Part shown: positions 1-10,570 of the stretch, piece by piece
How the letters are laid out: every line of letters begins with the position of its first letter
Position numbering within the stretch: position 1 is the stretch's first letter
DNA from: Prorocentrum cordatum
Taxonomy: Eukaryota; Sar; Dinophyceae; Prorocentrales; Prorocentraceae
Reading direction: 5' to 3'
Assembly: GCA_963575745.1 (NCBI GenBank)
Contig: CAUYUJ010000647.1
Coordinates: forward strand, 372,501-436,500
Length of the DNA stretch: 64,000 nt
Notes under the pieces: model-generated
What the model saw: the letters and a program-made list of their open reading frames with translations, nothing else
What the model was told of the DNA's origin: nothing
Database searches by the model: none
Made by a program: the position numbers and the translations under genes

Positions 1-870
1 ATGCTTTCACCCGCTTCTTCCGACCGATGGGCATCGGTATGTTTTCCTCCTCTGAGGATCCCTGCTGGTCCCCATCCCCGTCGGCCTCGTCGCCGCGCGC
101 GGCGCCAGCGTCGTCGCCCGCGGCATCGGCGCTGCTGGCCGTGGTAGGCGCGTGCGCGGAGGGGGCCAGCTCTGCCAGGAGTTTTTGGTGTCGGAGGGAT
201 TGGCTGTTTTTGTTTCGAGGGGGGGGGGACTGTGTGAGATTTAGTGTTGTTGGTTTCTTGGGGGCCTCAATCTCTCGCCCCCTCCTAACCCTCGCCGCCG
301 TTGTCGTCGTCTGCCACTCCGCGCCAAAGTGGAGACATCATCCCTGCCCTGGCGTGCCGTTGCGCAAAGGTGGCCTGGCCCGCTGCCCTGGGTGGGGGGG
401 GCGGCGGTCCGGCTCCCCTCCTTTGGGCCGCTGTCCTGCCCTGTGCCCTGGCGGCCACGGCTGGGCGCAGCAAGAGCTGGTCGTGACGCCGTCCAGGGGG
501 GGCCCGGCGGAGAGCATTGGGCACGTGCATCGACCCTGGGCGGATCCATGCTGAGCCCAGGACCAGTGTCTGTGCTTCCCTGGCCAAGCCATCGGTAGCC
601 TGGGTCTGTACCCGTGGGCCGCCGGGGCGGCGAAGACTGCGAGGGCCACCCGCAGCGGGCCCCTGGCAGGGCCTGGACGGCCCATCGGAGCCCAGGCGGT
701 CCCGGAGGCAAGCGCGGGGCCCTGCGGCGCCCCAGCCGAGGCCTGCGAGCGTCGTGCTGTCGTTGTCGTTTACGGCGTGCCCTCGGTCGGGGGCGTCCAA
801 GAGGGGTTTTGTGGACGGGGGGGCGTGTGGACATCATGGCCGCGGACAGGCTCAGGTCTGCTTGCGGCTC
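1..870. other. GC-rich stretch without a supported gene
   Basis: No frame has convincing protein character; the overlapping open frames here are Arg/Pro/Gly-rich on both strands, as expected from high GC. The first 40 bases (CACCCGCTTCTTCCGACCGA and onward) resemble the right end of a repeat seen again near 51806-51845, so the window may begin inside a third copy of that repeat. Confidence 0.5.
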
Positions 871-874
871 TCAT

Positions 875-1110
875 GGTTGCAACACTTTGGTAGCCTCTTG
901 GCAACCTCTGCCAACCCCGTTGCCCTCTGCCATGTACTCCCAAACCTGTGTACGCGTTAGTGATTTAGCTTTGCTCACGGAACTCCTTAGTTTCACCAAG
1001 CAGTGAATACGACAGAAATGTTGGTGGTCCATCGCAGAGTTTTCCCAGGGGGCGGTGAGAGGTTGACAAAGGTTCCCAAGAGGTTTCCAATTAACTACAA
1101 CCGCGACAGA
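875..1110. repeat. Foldback repeat with ~45-bp imperfect arms
   Basis: The segment 878-920 (GGTTGCAACACTTTGG then CCTCTTGGCAACCTCTGCC) is matched in inverted orientation by 1060-1105 (reverse complement reads GGTTG, then CCTCTTGGGAACCTTTGTC). The arms flank about 140 bp of lower-GC spacer. The structure is MITE-like, but I see no clear target-site duplication and no coding capacity. Confidence 0.5.
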
Positions 1111-1680
1111 CAGAAGCAAACTTGAAGGTCGAACAGATAGACACAACTGGCTGCTATGTTTTTTTGCTGTGACACCAGGACCTGACGGATCCAGGACGGC
1201 TTAAAAACCACCCATGAGCCTCCAGGACCACGCCCTTTGCCTGGAGTTCCTAGCACGGACCGCGCCAGCTTGCTTCGCCGCCCAAGCTGGCGGCCGCCTC
1301 ACAGCCTTTAGGGCTCTGTGCCACCTCGTCCAAACCATGTTTTCCTGGGCTCATCGCGCTGCGACAAGAAAAGCACGACAGAAGGTTTTTGGCGGCCTCT
1401 ACGGGGTAGTCTACGGGACCATCGCCAGGCCCCAGGACATCAAACAACTACTCGGGATGACACGCCTGTCCCATGGGAAGAGGTCTAGATCTCTGGGGAG
1501 CCACATTGTGAACCACCGCGAAGCCAGATGTCTGGGTTGTGCGAGGCATCTGGGGCAACCGGTTGCGAAGGGCCCCACAGGAGGCCGTGCATGCAGCAGC
1601 GCGCGTTCTTGCGCGTAAGCCCTGGAACAGCACTGTTCCAGAGGGCCGTCCTTCCCTCCTCCTCCTTCAATACATCGGTG
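1111..1680. other. No supported gene; contains one member of a degenerate dispersed repeat
   Basis: About 1398-1500 resembles segments near 11855-11945, 31490-31585 and 42238-42330. The shared features are a GGCCTC box, a GGACCGTCAA- or GGGACCATC-like box, then a GGATGANACGCC-like box and a GTCTAGATC/GTCCAGATC box. The rest shows nothing recognisable. Confidence 0.35.
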
Positions 1681-1821
1681 ACTGCGGCTTTCGGCTGCGC
1701 CCCCAAAATCCCTCCTCCTCCTCTTGACCAGGACCAGTGTTCTGCGGCTTTCGGCTGCGCCACCTGTTCTCCCCCCTCTCTTCCTCTCATTCACAACGTC
1801 TCTGCGGCTTTCGGCTGCGCC
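1681..1821. repeat. 60-bp phased repeat with a conserved 20-bp box
   Basis: CTGCGGCTTTCGGCTGCGCC begins at 1682, 1742 and 1802, exactly 60 bp apart, while the ~40 bp between copies is pyrimidine-rich and not conserved. A further diverged copy (GCGGCTTTTGGCTGCGCC) lies at about 2341. On the minus strand the box encodes GAAESR once every 20 residues in a 145-codon open frame, but that frame shows no other protein character. Confidence 0.7.
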
Positions 1822-3060
1822 CCCCCCCGTCAACAGCGTAGATTGCATCGGACGCAGAAGAGCGTCCGCCCTGCTACCTGCCCAGGGAGTATCGGTCCTT
1901 CGTCGCCGACCCAGCCATGGTTCTTCTAAGTACGCCTTGGCACGTCAGCACGCAGCCAGCGAACGGTACAACCCAGCAGCTCGGCAGATGACACCCACCC
2001 GTATGCCCTGGCGTCGGAGGCATCCGGCTTCTGCATGGGCAGCGTGGCAGGTGTTGAGTGGGTGTGCCTGTCCTCCATACACATGGTGATTGGCTTCGTC
2101 AGTGAGCGGCCCCGCATCGAGTGGTACAGCCTTCCGCGGTCCATGTTCGCTTCGCTCTTCTCGACGCAGCCACAGCCCCAGCCCTCGCCGGGACATTGCA
2201 TCGTTGTGCCCCGGAACCGCGTGAGTCGGATACGATGTATGTGGACCGGCTACCAGCTGGTGGTTGTCAGCCTCGTGCAAGCACACCAGTGGTCTCTTAT
2301 GGGACGGTGCCCCGACACCCCTCATTGACACCAGTGCTCAGCGGCTTTTGGCTGCGCCCCCCTCCTGCCTGTGGCCAGCCCTGGTCCGTCGCCGACCCAG
2401 CCATGGTTCTGTCTTGGCCCGCTGTCATGATGCCGCCTGCGAGCGGTACGGCCCAGCAGCTCGGTAGCCGCCAGCCATCGTCACGCCACCGGCGTCGGGG
2501 TATTCGGCTTCCGCACGGGCAGCGTGGCAGGTGTGGTTGGGTGCAGCTGTCAGCCATACACTCGGTGACACCCGGTGTTTGGCTTCGTCATGTGAGTGGC
2601 CCTGCGTTGAGTGGTTCCGCCTTCTGCAGTTCGTGGTCGCTCTCTTCAGAGCAGCCCCGGCTACCAGCCCTCGTCAGTACTTTGCATCGTTGTGCCCCCG
2701 AACTGCGTGAGTCGGATACGATGTGCACGCACTGGCTACGGGCTGGAGGTGGCTCAGCCTCGTGAGCGCACCCCAGTGGTTTTTCTCTATTGGATGGCGC
2801 TCTGACGTGGATCAGCCACACATTTGCAAGTGAGCGGCCCTGCGTTGAGTGGTTCAGCCTTCTGCAGTTCGTGGTCGCTCTGTTCAGAGCAGCCCCGGCT
2901 ACCAGCCCTCGTCAGTACTTTGCATCGTTGTGCCCCCGAACTGCGTGAGTCGGATACGATGTGCACGCACTGGCTACCGGTTGGAGGTGGCTCAGCCACG
3001 TGAGCGCACACCAATGGTCTTTCTCTACTGAGTGGCGCTCTGACGCGGTTCAGCCACACC
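1800..3060. repeat. Composite tandem repeat, ~490-bp and ~238-bp units
   Basis: Segments at about 2592-2830 and 2831-3060 are near-identical direct repeats with 238-bp spacing; both carry CTGCGTTGAGTGG, GGCTACCAGCCCTCGTCAG and GCATCGTTGTGCCCCCGAAC. An older unit at 2102-2335 carries the same boxes in diverged form. The segments 1800-2100 and 2340-2590 are related to each other (GCCGACCCAGCCATGGTTCT, GGCAGCGTGGCAGGTGT). The array is therefore a higher-order repeat; no product is evident. Confidence 0.7.
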
Positions 3061-3446
3061 TCAGCTCCAGTGAGCCTTGATGAGTCAGGTCTCTTTCGCC
3101 GCACCATCGTTCACCCGGGGTGCTGCAGTGAGTCTGAGTTTGTCGCTCGCGTTCACACTTTCCCCCCTCTCTTTTCTGAGGACTTGGCCTGCCTTGGCCC
3201 CGCCTCCGTTTGTGGTTCGGCTGGAGCTTGGCGCCGAACGGGCGACTTCTCCCTCCCGTTTCGCCGCCGGTCGCCGCGCCTTGGCGCCCCCACCTGCTGG
3301 GATGTCTGTGCCGGTCACCTGCCGACGCCGCTGGCGCCTCAATGAGGGTCATTTTGTCCCTGGCATGTGCATTCGCCTCTGCGGCCAATTATCTTCGTTC
3401 CGCGCCCCGGACGTTGACCCGCTCCGTGTCCGCCGCCTCGGAACCG
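3061..3446. other. No supported gene
   Basis: GC-rich sequence with overlapping open frames on both strands and no domain or exon signal that I can support. Confidence 0.4.
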
Positions 3447-4290
3447 CCGAAAAAAATATCCCCATCAATTCCTCAGCTTCAACCAGCAGCCCACCCGGCG
3501 GTAGGTTCTGATCCCGCGCTCGGTCGCTGTATAATTAGGCTCGCGCGTAGCCCGCCCGACCTTCTCGGATGCCTCCTGCGTTTTCGCTTGCGGCCGCGAC
3601 AAAAAATATCCCCCATCAGTTACCTGACTCGCCGCTGGCGCGCTCGCCCGCGGCCGCTGACTAAAAAGTATCCCCATCAGTTTTCGGCTTCAGCCACCCT
3701 GGTTCCTCGCAGCCTGTCAACGTCCACACCCACACCGGGCTTCAATTCGACTTACGACTGTCGGTCTTCTTGAGTGCGGCCACCCTGGTACTCTCGCAGT
3801 TGTCCGGGGTCTTGCGCCCTTGCTTTGATTTCTCGGCTTCTGTCCCTGGTCGCCGGTCTTCCCGGCTACCTGACGCTTCCGACGCCATGCATCTTTGCAC
3901 GCTGGCAGTACGACTCGGTTCAGCCAGCCCCCTCCACTCGCCGGTCCACCGCTGAGGTGCTGCGTGAGGCTCCGCCTAGCCGCTTTAGGTGAGGCTGCGC
4001 CCCGTTGCTTTAGGTGAATTTGTCGCTGCGTGCCCCGCTTTGACTGGACTCGCCGCTGGCGCGCTCGCCTGCGGCCGCTGACCAAAAAACGTATCCTCAT
4101 CAGTCCTCCTCTGAGCGACAGCGAGGCCCGCCTCCTGTTTGTTCCTTCCCCCGCCGTCCTCCCTCTGTCTTCTTTCCCCTCAGTTGCGCGTGATTTAGGC
4201 CGCCGCTTACTTTGTTGCGCCCTCGGACGCCGCCCGATTGTTTTTGGCGCGGTCACGATCAAAAAGTATCCCCATCTGCTTATCCAGAAA
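3447..4290. repeat. Region with five copies of a TATCCCCATCAG motif
   Basis: Copies of AAAAANTATCCCCATCAG lie at 3451-3467, 3601-3618, 3663-3680, 4084-4103 (GTATCCTCATCAG) and 4261-4277. Two of them are preceded by the same CGCCGCTGGCGCGCTCGCC then GCGGCCGCTGAC context (about 3630-3662 and 4050-4083). A sixth, diverged copy is at 18182-18195. The short A-rich box inside GC-rich DNA suggests decayed copies of one mobile or regulatory sequence. Confidence 0.5.
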
Positions 4291-4480
4291 AAATGCCCAG
4301 GAGAGTTTGGGTGACCAAGGAAGTGTAGGAGCAAGATAACGGGCGCCGTTCTGTCGAATGAAAAGGAGGATCGAGGAGTAAATGGAGGAGTGGGAAGATG
4401 AGGAGGAGGATAAAGGAGGAGGAGATAGACGGAGAAGGAATAGGCAGATGAGAGTAGGATGGGGGAGGTCGAGCAGAAGG
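4291..4480. other. Purine-rich junction sequence
   Basis: Short GGA-rich stretch between the TATCCCCATCAG region and the first CTTGG block; nothing coding is seen. Confidence 0.4.
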
Positions 4481-5295
4481 CCAGAGACCTCTTGGATGTC
4501 TGGGGGCTTTCTTGGAGGCCTCTTAGGCCATCTTGGATGCCTCTTGGCGGTCTCGGGGCCCTTTGGGCGTCTTAAGTGCCGTTGAGGTGTGCCTCTTGAG
4601 GTCTCTTGGGGCCGTTTAGGCACCTCTTGGGGGCCTTTTGGGGGCCTCTTCGGGCTTTCTTGGGGGACCTGGAGGCCCTCTTGAGGCCATCTTGTAAGAC
4701 ATCGATCACATAAGGGGGATCCTTAGCGGCGTCCCTCCAAAGCGTCTAAAAATGCCTATTGGGGCCCTCTTGGAGCGCTCTTGTAATGCTCTTGCAATGC
4801 TCTTGGAATGCTCTTGGGCGCTCTTGGGGCCGTCTTGGGCCCTCTAGGGTCCCTCTTGGTGCCCTCCTGGACCATCTGATATAGCCATCTTGATGCTTCC
4901 GAAGGCCATCGGAATCGAAAAGGCGAGACAGCAAACAACAGTAATTTTCATTAGATGTTGAAATGGTTTTGGCCTCTTGGGGGATCTCTTGGGGGTGCTC
5001 CGAGGCCACTTGGAGCTGTTTTGGGGCGGTCTTGGAGCCTCTAGGAACATCTTGGAAGCAATTTTGAACAATCCTGAGCCATCTTGAGCCGTCTTGGAGA
5101 CCATCTTGGGCTCTTTGAGGTCCTCTTGCAGCCATCATGGGCCATCTTGGACGCTCCAATTGGTCGCGGGGCGCTCCGTCCAGGTCCAGGGGAAGGTGGT
5201 AGGGGGAGGGGAAGCCTGGCCACGACGGGGAAGAAACGACGATAGAAGAGAAAACGCTCTGAACCACTCACGCCCAGAGGGCTGGTGGGATTATC
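4480..5295 (+). repeat. CTTGG composite repeat A with AT-rich core and 118-bp cassette
   Basis: 4480-5165 is a degenerate array of 9-13-bp units such as GGCCATCTTGG and GGCCTCTTGGG. It is interrupted at 4895-4975 by an AT-rich core (GCCATCGGAATCGAAAAGGCG then ATTTTCATTAGATGTTG then GGTTTTGGCCTCTTGG). It ends in a cassette at 5178-5295 running from GTCCAGGTCCAGGGG to GAGGGCTGGTGGGATTATC. Both core and cassette recur in other blocks of this window. The Pro/Arg-rich open frames on the minus strand are products of the repeat. Confidence 0.7.
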
Positions 5296-5520
5296 GCCCC
5301 TTCGGGTAGGACGATGGGGGGATCGGGAAAGGGGAGGGTTACGGACACTGTTGCAGCTGGTTTCGGCCTCTCGACGGCCTCGTTCCTTGATGCATTGACG
5401 CGCCTGGCGCTGGGAGGCGCCGAGCATGAGTAAACAGCTGCACGCAACTGATTTCTTGAGCCCCATTTTGCTATCCCCCATGTCGTTCAACACAATCCTC
5501 CCCGTCCTCTTCCTCTTTCT

Positions 5521-5599
5521 CCGTCGTCGTCGTCGTCGTTGTCGCCGTGGTCGCCGGGCCATCGCCGTCGCCGTCGCCGTCGTCGTCGCTGTCGCCGTT

Positions 5600-5636
<37 letters not shown>

Positions 5637-5663
5637 GCCTCGACGTCGTCGTCGTCACCAGCC

Positions 5664-5707
<44 letters not shown>

Positions 5708-5808
5708 GTCGCCAGCCGTGCCGTCGTCGTCGCCGTCGCCAGTCTCGCCGTCGTCGTCGTCGTCTTCGTCGTCGTCGTCGTCGTCACCGCCCTCATCGCC
5801 AGCCTCGC

Positions 5809-5848
<40 letters not shown>

Positions 5849-5938
5849 TCGATCGCCGTCGCAGTCGCCGTCGTCGTCGCCGTCGCCATCACCGTCGTCG
5901 TCGTCGCCGCCGTCTTCGTCGTCACGAGCCTCGCCGTC

Positions 5939-6035
<97 letters not shown>

Positions 6036-6108
6036 GCCTTGCCGTCGTCGTCGCTGTCGCCGACGTCGTCTTCTTGCCGTCGCCGTCGCCGTCGCAGTCG
6101 CCGTCGCC

Positions 6109-6149
<41 letters not shown>

Positions 6150-6150
6150 T

Positions 6151-6194
<44 letters not shown>

Positions 6195-6604
6195 TTTCGT
6201 CGTCGCCATCGTCGTTGCCAGTCTCGTCGTCGCCGTCGCCCTCGTCGTCGTTGTCGTCTTCGTCGTCGTCGTCGTCATCGGCGTCATCGTCGTCGTCGCC
6301 GTTGTCGCCAGACTGGCCGTAGCCGTTATCGTCGTCAGCTTCGCCGTCGTTCTCGGCGTCGTCGTCGTCGTCGTGGTCGTTGTCGTGGTCGTCGTCGTTG
6401 TCGCCGTCGTCGTCGTCGCCGTCGTCGTTGCCAGTCTCTTCGTCGCGGTCGCCCTCGTCGTCGTTGTCGTCGCCGTTCTCGTCATCGGCGTCATCGTCGT
6501 CGTCGCCGTTGTCGCCAGATTGGCCGTAGCCGTTATCGTCGCCAGCTTCGCCGTCGTTCTCGGCGTCGTCGTCGTCGTTGTGGTCGTGGTCGTCGTCGTT
6601 GTCG

Positions 6605-6641
<37 letters not shown>

Positions 6642-7110
6642 TGCCGTTGTCGTCGCCGTTCTCGTCGCCGCCATCGTCGATGCCAGTCCCGTCGTCGCCG
6701 TCGCCCTCGTCGTCGTTGTCGTCGTCGTCGCTGTTTTCGTCTCGTCGGCGTCGTCGTCGTAGTCGCCGTCGTCGTCGTCGTCGCCAGCCTGGCCGTAGCG
6801 GTTGTCGTCGCCAGCTCCGCCTCCGTTCCTTTCGTCGTTGTCGTCGCCGTCGTCGTCGTCGTCGTGGTCGTCGTCGTCGTCGTCGTCGTTCGCCGTTGTC
6901 GTCGCCGTTTTCGTCGTGCTCGTCGTCGTCGTCGCCAGTCTCGTCGCCGTCGTCGTCGTCGTCGGCGTCGGCGTCGTCGACGTCGTCGCCGTTCTCGTCG
7001 TTGTCGTCGTCGTCGTCGTCGTGGCCATTCTCGTCGTCGTCGTCGTCGCCAGCCTCGCCGTCGTCCCCGCCGTCGTCGTCCCCGTCGTCGCCTGCCTCGC
7101 CGTCGTCGTC
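5521..7110. repeat. 1.6-kb GTC/GAC trinucleotide tract
   Basis: Nearly continuous GTC/GCC triplets with scattered substitutions. Every frame on both strands stays open for long stretches, giving Ser, Arg and Val polymers on the plus strand and Asp, Thr and Arg polymers on the minus strand. A 748-codon minus-strand frame (7287-5041) has an Asp/Asn/Gly/Glu-rich N-terminal half but then drifts into Arg, Thr and unrelated repeat sequence. I regard it as a repeat artefact; an acidic low-complexity protein cannot be excluded. Confidence 0.85.
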
Positions 7111-8620
7111 ACCTTCGGCCTCGCCGCCGCTGCCGTTGTGGCTGTGGTGGTCGTCGCCAGGCTGGACCCCCCGCCGCGCTGGTGGCTCGCTGTCCGGCTC
7201 GCCCGTTGCCCCCGTGGCTGCCGCGGCGGCGGCTCCGGCGCTGGCGACGCCGGCGCCGACGACCCCGCCGGCCAAGGGCTGCCGCACGGGCCCCTACGCC
7301 CGCCATGGGCAACGCCAGGGGGGGAGAGGCTCAGGTCAGGCAGTGTCGTGGCTTGCCTAGAGGCCCACCAAAGAAAAGAATGTTCTCAGATCTCATGTGG
7401 TTTGCGCGAAATGTTCTTAGAGAACATTTCTGGTTGAGACCGTTTTTGTTGGCGTCTGAGATTTGATCATTGTTTTGATCTAACGAATGCCAGGAGAGCC
7501 AGTCCCTGCTCAATCAGGAGGTAACGCATCGCCCCCAAACTGCCCGTCAGTTGGAGAACTCTAGGAGGTGCGCTCAGCAGGTGCATGAGTATTTGGTGCG
7601 TTCGCGGGGTTCATCGGTGGGAATGTGAGTTGCGAGTTGGCGCGAACGGTTGCTCTCGAACGCGCGGCGGAATGGCGTCCCCCAAATGGGAATCGCCTCC
7701 CCGGAATGGCTGATTCTGCCCCCCGCCGACCTTATGAGCCAGGTGAACGCACTTATTCGCCCCCCCAAAGCGAGGGGCAACGACAATGGGGGATAGGCTC
7801 AGAATGGAACGCATCGTCCCCCAAATGCCCATTCATCGGCTCCCCTCGAAGAGGAAGAGAACCTGTGTAAGCACATGCCTCAGGAGGTCCCCGCGGATTG
7901 CTTGGATTTGAGCCCGTGCTGAATTTGCTCCAGCGCCGCCTCTGTCGCTCGGAGCATCCAGCGCCGACTCAAAAACTCTCGCGCGAACCTCCAACAGCGC
8001 ACGCTTATGCTGATTTCTCTTCACCTGCTATCGCTGTAGGCCCCCGAAAAAGCGTAGGCCTCCGACGTCGTGGCTGCCTGGGTACTCCCGTTCTGCCTCC
8101 CCGCCTTCCCTGCGTCCCCCGCAGGGGAGCGCGGTTGCCTGCGCTTCGCGCGCCTTCGTGCTGGAGAGGTGCCCTTCTGCAGGGCTGCGGCGCGAGAGAG
8201 GGGCGCCCTTCTCCGGGGCGGCGGCGCGAGTCGGCGGCGAAATCCGCTCCCTACCCTCGCACGTCCACAGTTCAGGCAGATCGATGGGCGGTGGGGCTAC
8301 GGTTCGGAATTCGGCGAATTTGCGGCGAAATCCAAGCCCCACTCCCACCTCCCATCGACTCAGGAGAACCGATGGCTGGTGGGGTAAAGGCCCGCCGGGG
8401 GGCCCATGGATAATTATTCCTACCCGCTGCCTTCTGTTTAACGCGTTCGCAGCTGCACGCTGCAAGAGACAAGCTAGTGGGGTCCAGGTTTGCCTTATCG
8501 AGTTGCGTTCTCGTGAACAGGTCGACAGTCCGTGGAATCTGGGACATCGTTCCCCCAGGCGGTGGGTGTGTATAGTTGTTACTGCCGTGGAGGTTAGGCG
8601 TCTGGAGGGTTTTCGATCCC
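7111..8620. other. No supported gene; short repeated boxes and one inverted repeat
   Basis: CGCATCG-CCCCCAAA-type boxes occur near 7527, 7675 and 7809. An imperfect inverted repeat at 8282-8355 pairs CGATGGGCGGTGGGGCTA with AGCCCCACTCCCACCTCCC. No exon with clear protein character was found. Confidence 0.4.
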
Positions 8621-8880
8621 CGCTCGTCGTCGTCATCGTTCGTCGTCTTTGTCGTTTTCTTCGTTGTCGTTGTCGTCGTCGTCGTGGTCTTGTCGCCGTT
8701 TTAGTCGTCTCATACTTACTCTTATTATCATCCTTGTCATTCGTATTCGTAGCATTATTGTTCTTATTATTCGTAGTTCCATTATTATTCTTAGTATGTT
8801 AAGATCGTATGACCATTAATCACATCATTATGCTCATTGTCACTGCTTTTTTGTATTATTATCCTTATTGTAGTGGCCTT
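8621..8880. repeat. GTC microsatellite grading into ATT/CTT-rich sequence
   Basis: TCGTCGTC triplets (8625-8700) pass into an AT-rich TTATTATTCTTATT-like stretch, an abrupt drop in GC against the surrounding DNA. A similar stretch lies at 10370-10500. Confidence 0.6.
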
Positions 8881-9110
8881 CGGCCAGTGCCGCCGATCTG
8901 GGGCGCTCCGACTGATGTGATCCTTCTTCGCCCTCGTCCCTCCTCTCTTTTTCCCTCCCCTCCTCTCACTCAGCATTTATCGAAGACGCCTACGGCGAAT
9001 CACCGCCGCCCCCTGCCTTTTTGGAAGCGCCTATGTGGCCGAACGTTGAGGCCAGACCTGCCAAGCTATCGGACCACGTGTTCCCCGAATCGGTTTGGAA
9101 AGCCTTCGGG
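8881..9110. other. No supported gene
   Basis: Pyrimidine-rich spacer leading into the next CTTGG block. Confidence 0.4.
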
Positions 9111-9765
9111 GAACACGTGGGCATCTTGAAGGTCATCTTGGCCGTCTTGGAGGCCTCTTGGGCAAGCTTTGGGCGATCTTTGGGGCTTTTTGGGCCGTCT
9201 CGGGCCAGCTTCGAGCCAACTTCGGCCATCTTGGTGGGTTCCTGGCACGTCTGAAGCCGTCGGAAGCCGTTTGGGGGGCCTCTATGGGCCGACTTGGGGC
9301 CCGCTTGGAATGCTCCAGGGCCGTCTTGGAGGCCATCTTGGGCGTCTTGGAGGCCATCTTGGGCGTGTTGGAGGCCTCTTGGGCCCTCTTGGGGCCCTCT
9401 AGGGGCCATCTTGGAGGCCACTTGGGCCATCATGGGGCTCTCTTGGGGGCCTCTTGGGCGATCTTGGGGGCTTCTTGGGCCGTCTTGAGCCGTCGGAGAG
9501 CCGAAAAGGCGCAAATGCCAAAATCCTTCAAAAACCAAGGGAAAATCAATGATTTTGGCCTCTTCGGACTCTCCTGGAGGACCTCTTGGAGGCCTCTTGG
9601 GCCGTCTGGGAGGCCTCTGGGGGGCCTCTTGGGCCGTCTTGGGCCGTCTTGGACTCTCTTGGGCCGTTTTGGAGGCCGTCTTGGACCATCTCGGGCGGAC
9701 TTGGAGGCCATCTTGGGCCATCTTCGCGATTTGTTGAGGATGTCCCGAGCGAAACGGCCGTTTTT
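9111..9765 (+). repeat. CTTGG composite repeat B with AT-rich core
   Basis: Array of GGCCATCTTGGAGGCC-type units. The AT-rich core at 9484-9565 (GCCGTCGGAGAGCCGAAAAGG then CCTTCAAAAACCAAGGGAAA then TCAATGATTTTGGCCTCTTC) closely matches the core at 28502-28580. No cassette is seen downstream. Confidence 0.65.
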
Positions 9766-10380
9766 GGGCATTGACAGACGCATTTTGGGAAACGCGCGGG
9801 TGGCCGGCGGGACGGGCCGAAGCCCACTGGGGAGTTCTTTTAGAAAAAGAACCAAAACCAAAACCTGAATCATCCAGCACGCCGTGCACCCCTGCAAGCA
9901 GGGGGCGGCGGATCCAGTGGCCGTCGGCCTATCCCGCCACCGTGCGTGGGTGGTGGGTCAGAGGCCTCATGGATGCTGGTTGGGATCTCGTGGTTGGCTG
10001 GGACTTCTGGGGGCCTCTTGGGCGCCTCTTGGGGCTTCTTGGGGGCCTCTTGGGCCTCTTGGGGCCACTAGAGGGCCTCTTGGGGGTCTCTTGGGAGCCT
10101 CTTGGGGCTTCTTGGGGGCCTCTTCTGCGCCCCTTGGGGCCTCTTGGAGGCCTCCTCGGAGCCTCTTGGTGCGGGAGGGGTGGTACTCGAGTTCGGAACC
10201 CCCTCGGAGGCCACGATCCTTGTGAGGGGTGTCAAAAAACGCATCCGCCGGAAACTCGCACCCCCCCCCCACCCCACCCCCCCTTCCCCGGCAGAGCCAC
10301 CCCGGCAACCCCCCCAGAGGCTGAGGCTCTTGTTATGGTTTTTATTCGTCGTATTTCCTGATCATTACTTCTATCCGTAG
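9766..10380. repeat. Spacer plus short CTTGG block C
   Basis: 9995-10170 is a CTTGGGGCC array without an AT-rich core. The flanks (9766-9994 and 10171-10380) show no supported gene; 10260-10300 is a C-rich homopolymer-like run. Confidence 0.5.
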
Positions 10381-10570
10381 TATTATTTTTATTATCATTA
10401 TTGCTTTTGTTCTTATTCAGACCATTTTTCCTTATTCCTCTTCCTTTTCCTTTTCCTTTTCCTATTCCTATTTCTATCATTATTTTTCGTCGGAGTCGTC
10501 CTCTTCTCTTCTTCTCTTCGTCGTCGTCGTCATCGTCGTCGGTGGCGCCTTCGTCCTCGTCGTTCCCGCA
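10381..10570. repeat. AT/CTT-rich and GTC microsatellites
   Basis: TTATTATCATTATTGC-like and CCTTTTCCTTTTCC repeats are followed by TCGTCGTCGTCATCGTCGTC. Confidence 0.6.

Noticed and set aside
5041-7287. 748-codon minus-strand frame with Asp/Asn/Gly-rich sequence
   Set aside because: It lies on a GTC/GAC tract where all frames on both strands remain open, and its composition switches between Asp, Arg and Thr polymers as triplet phase slips.
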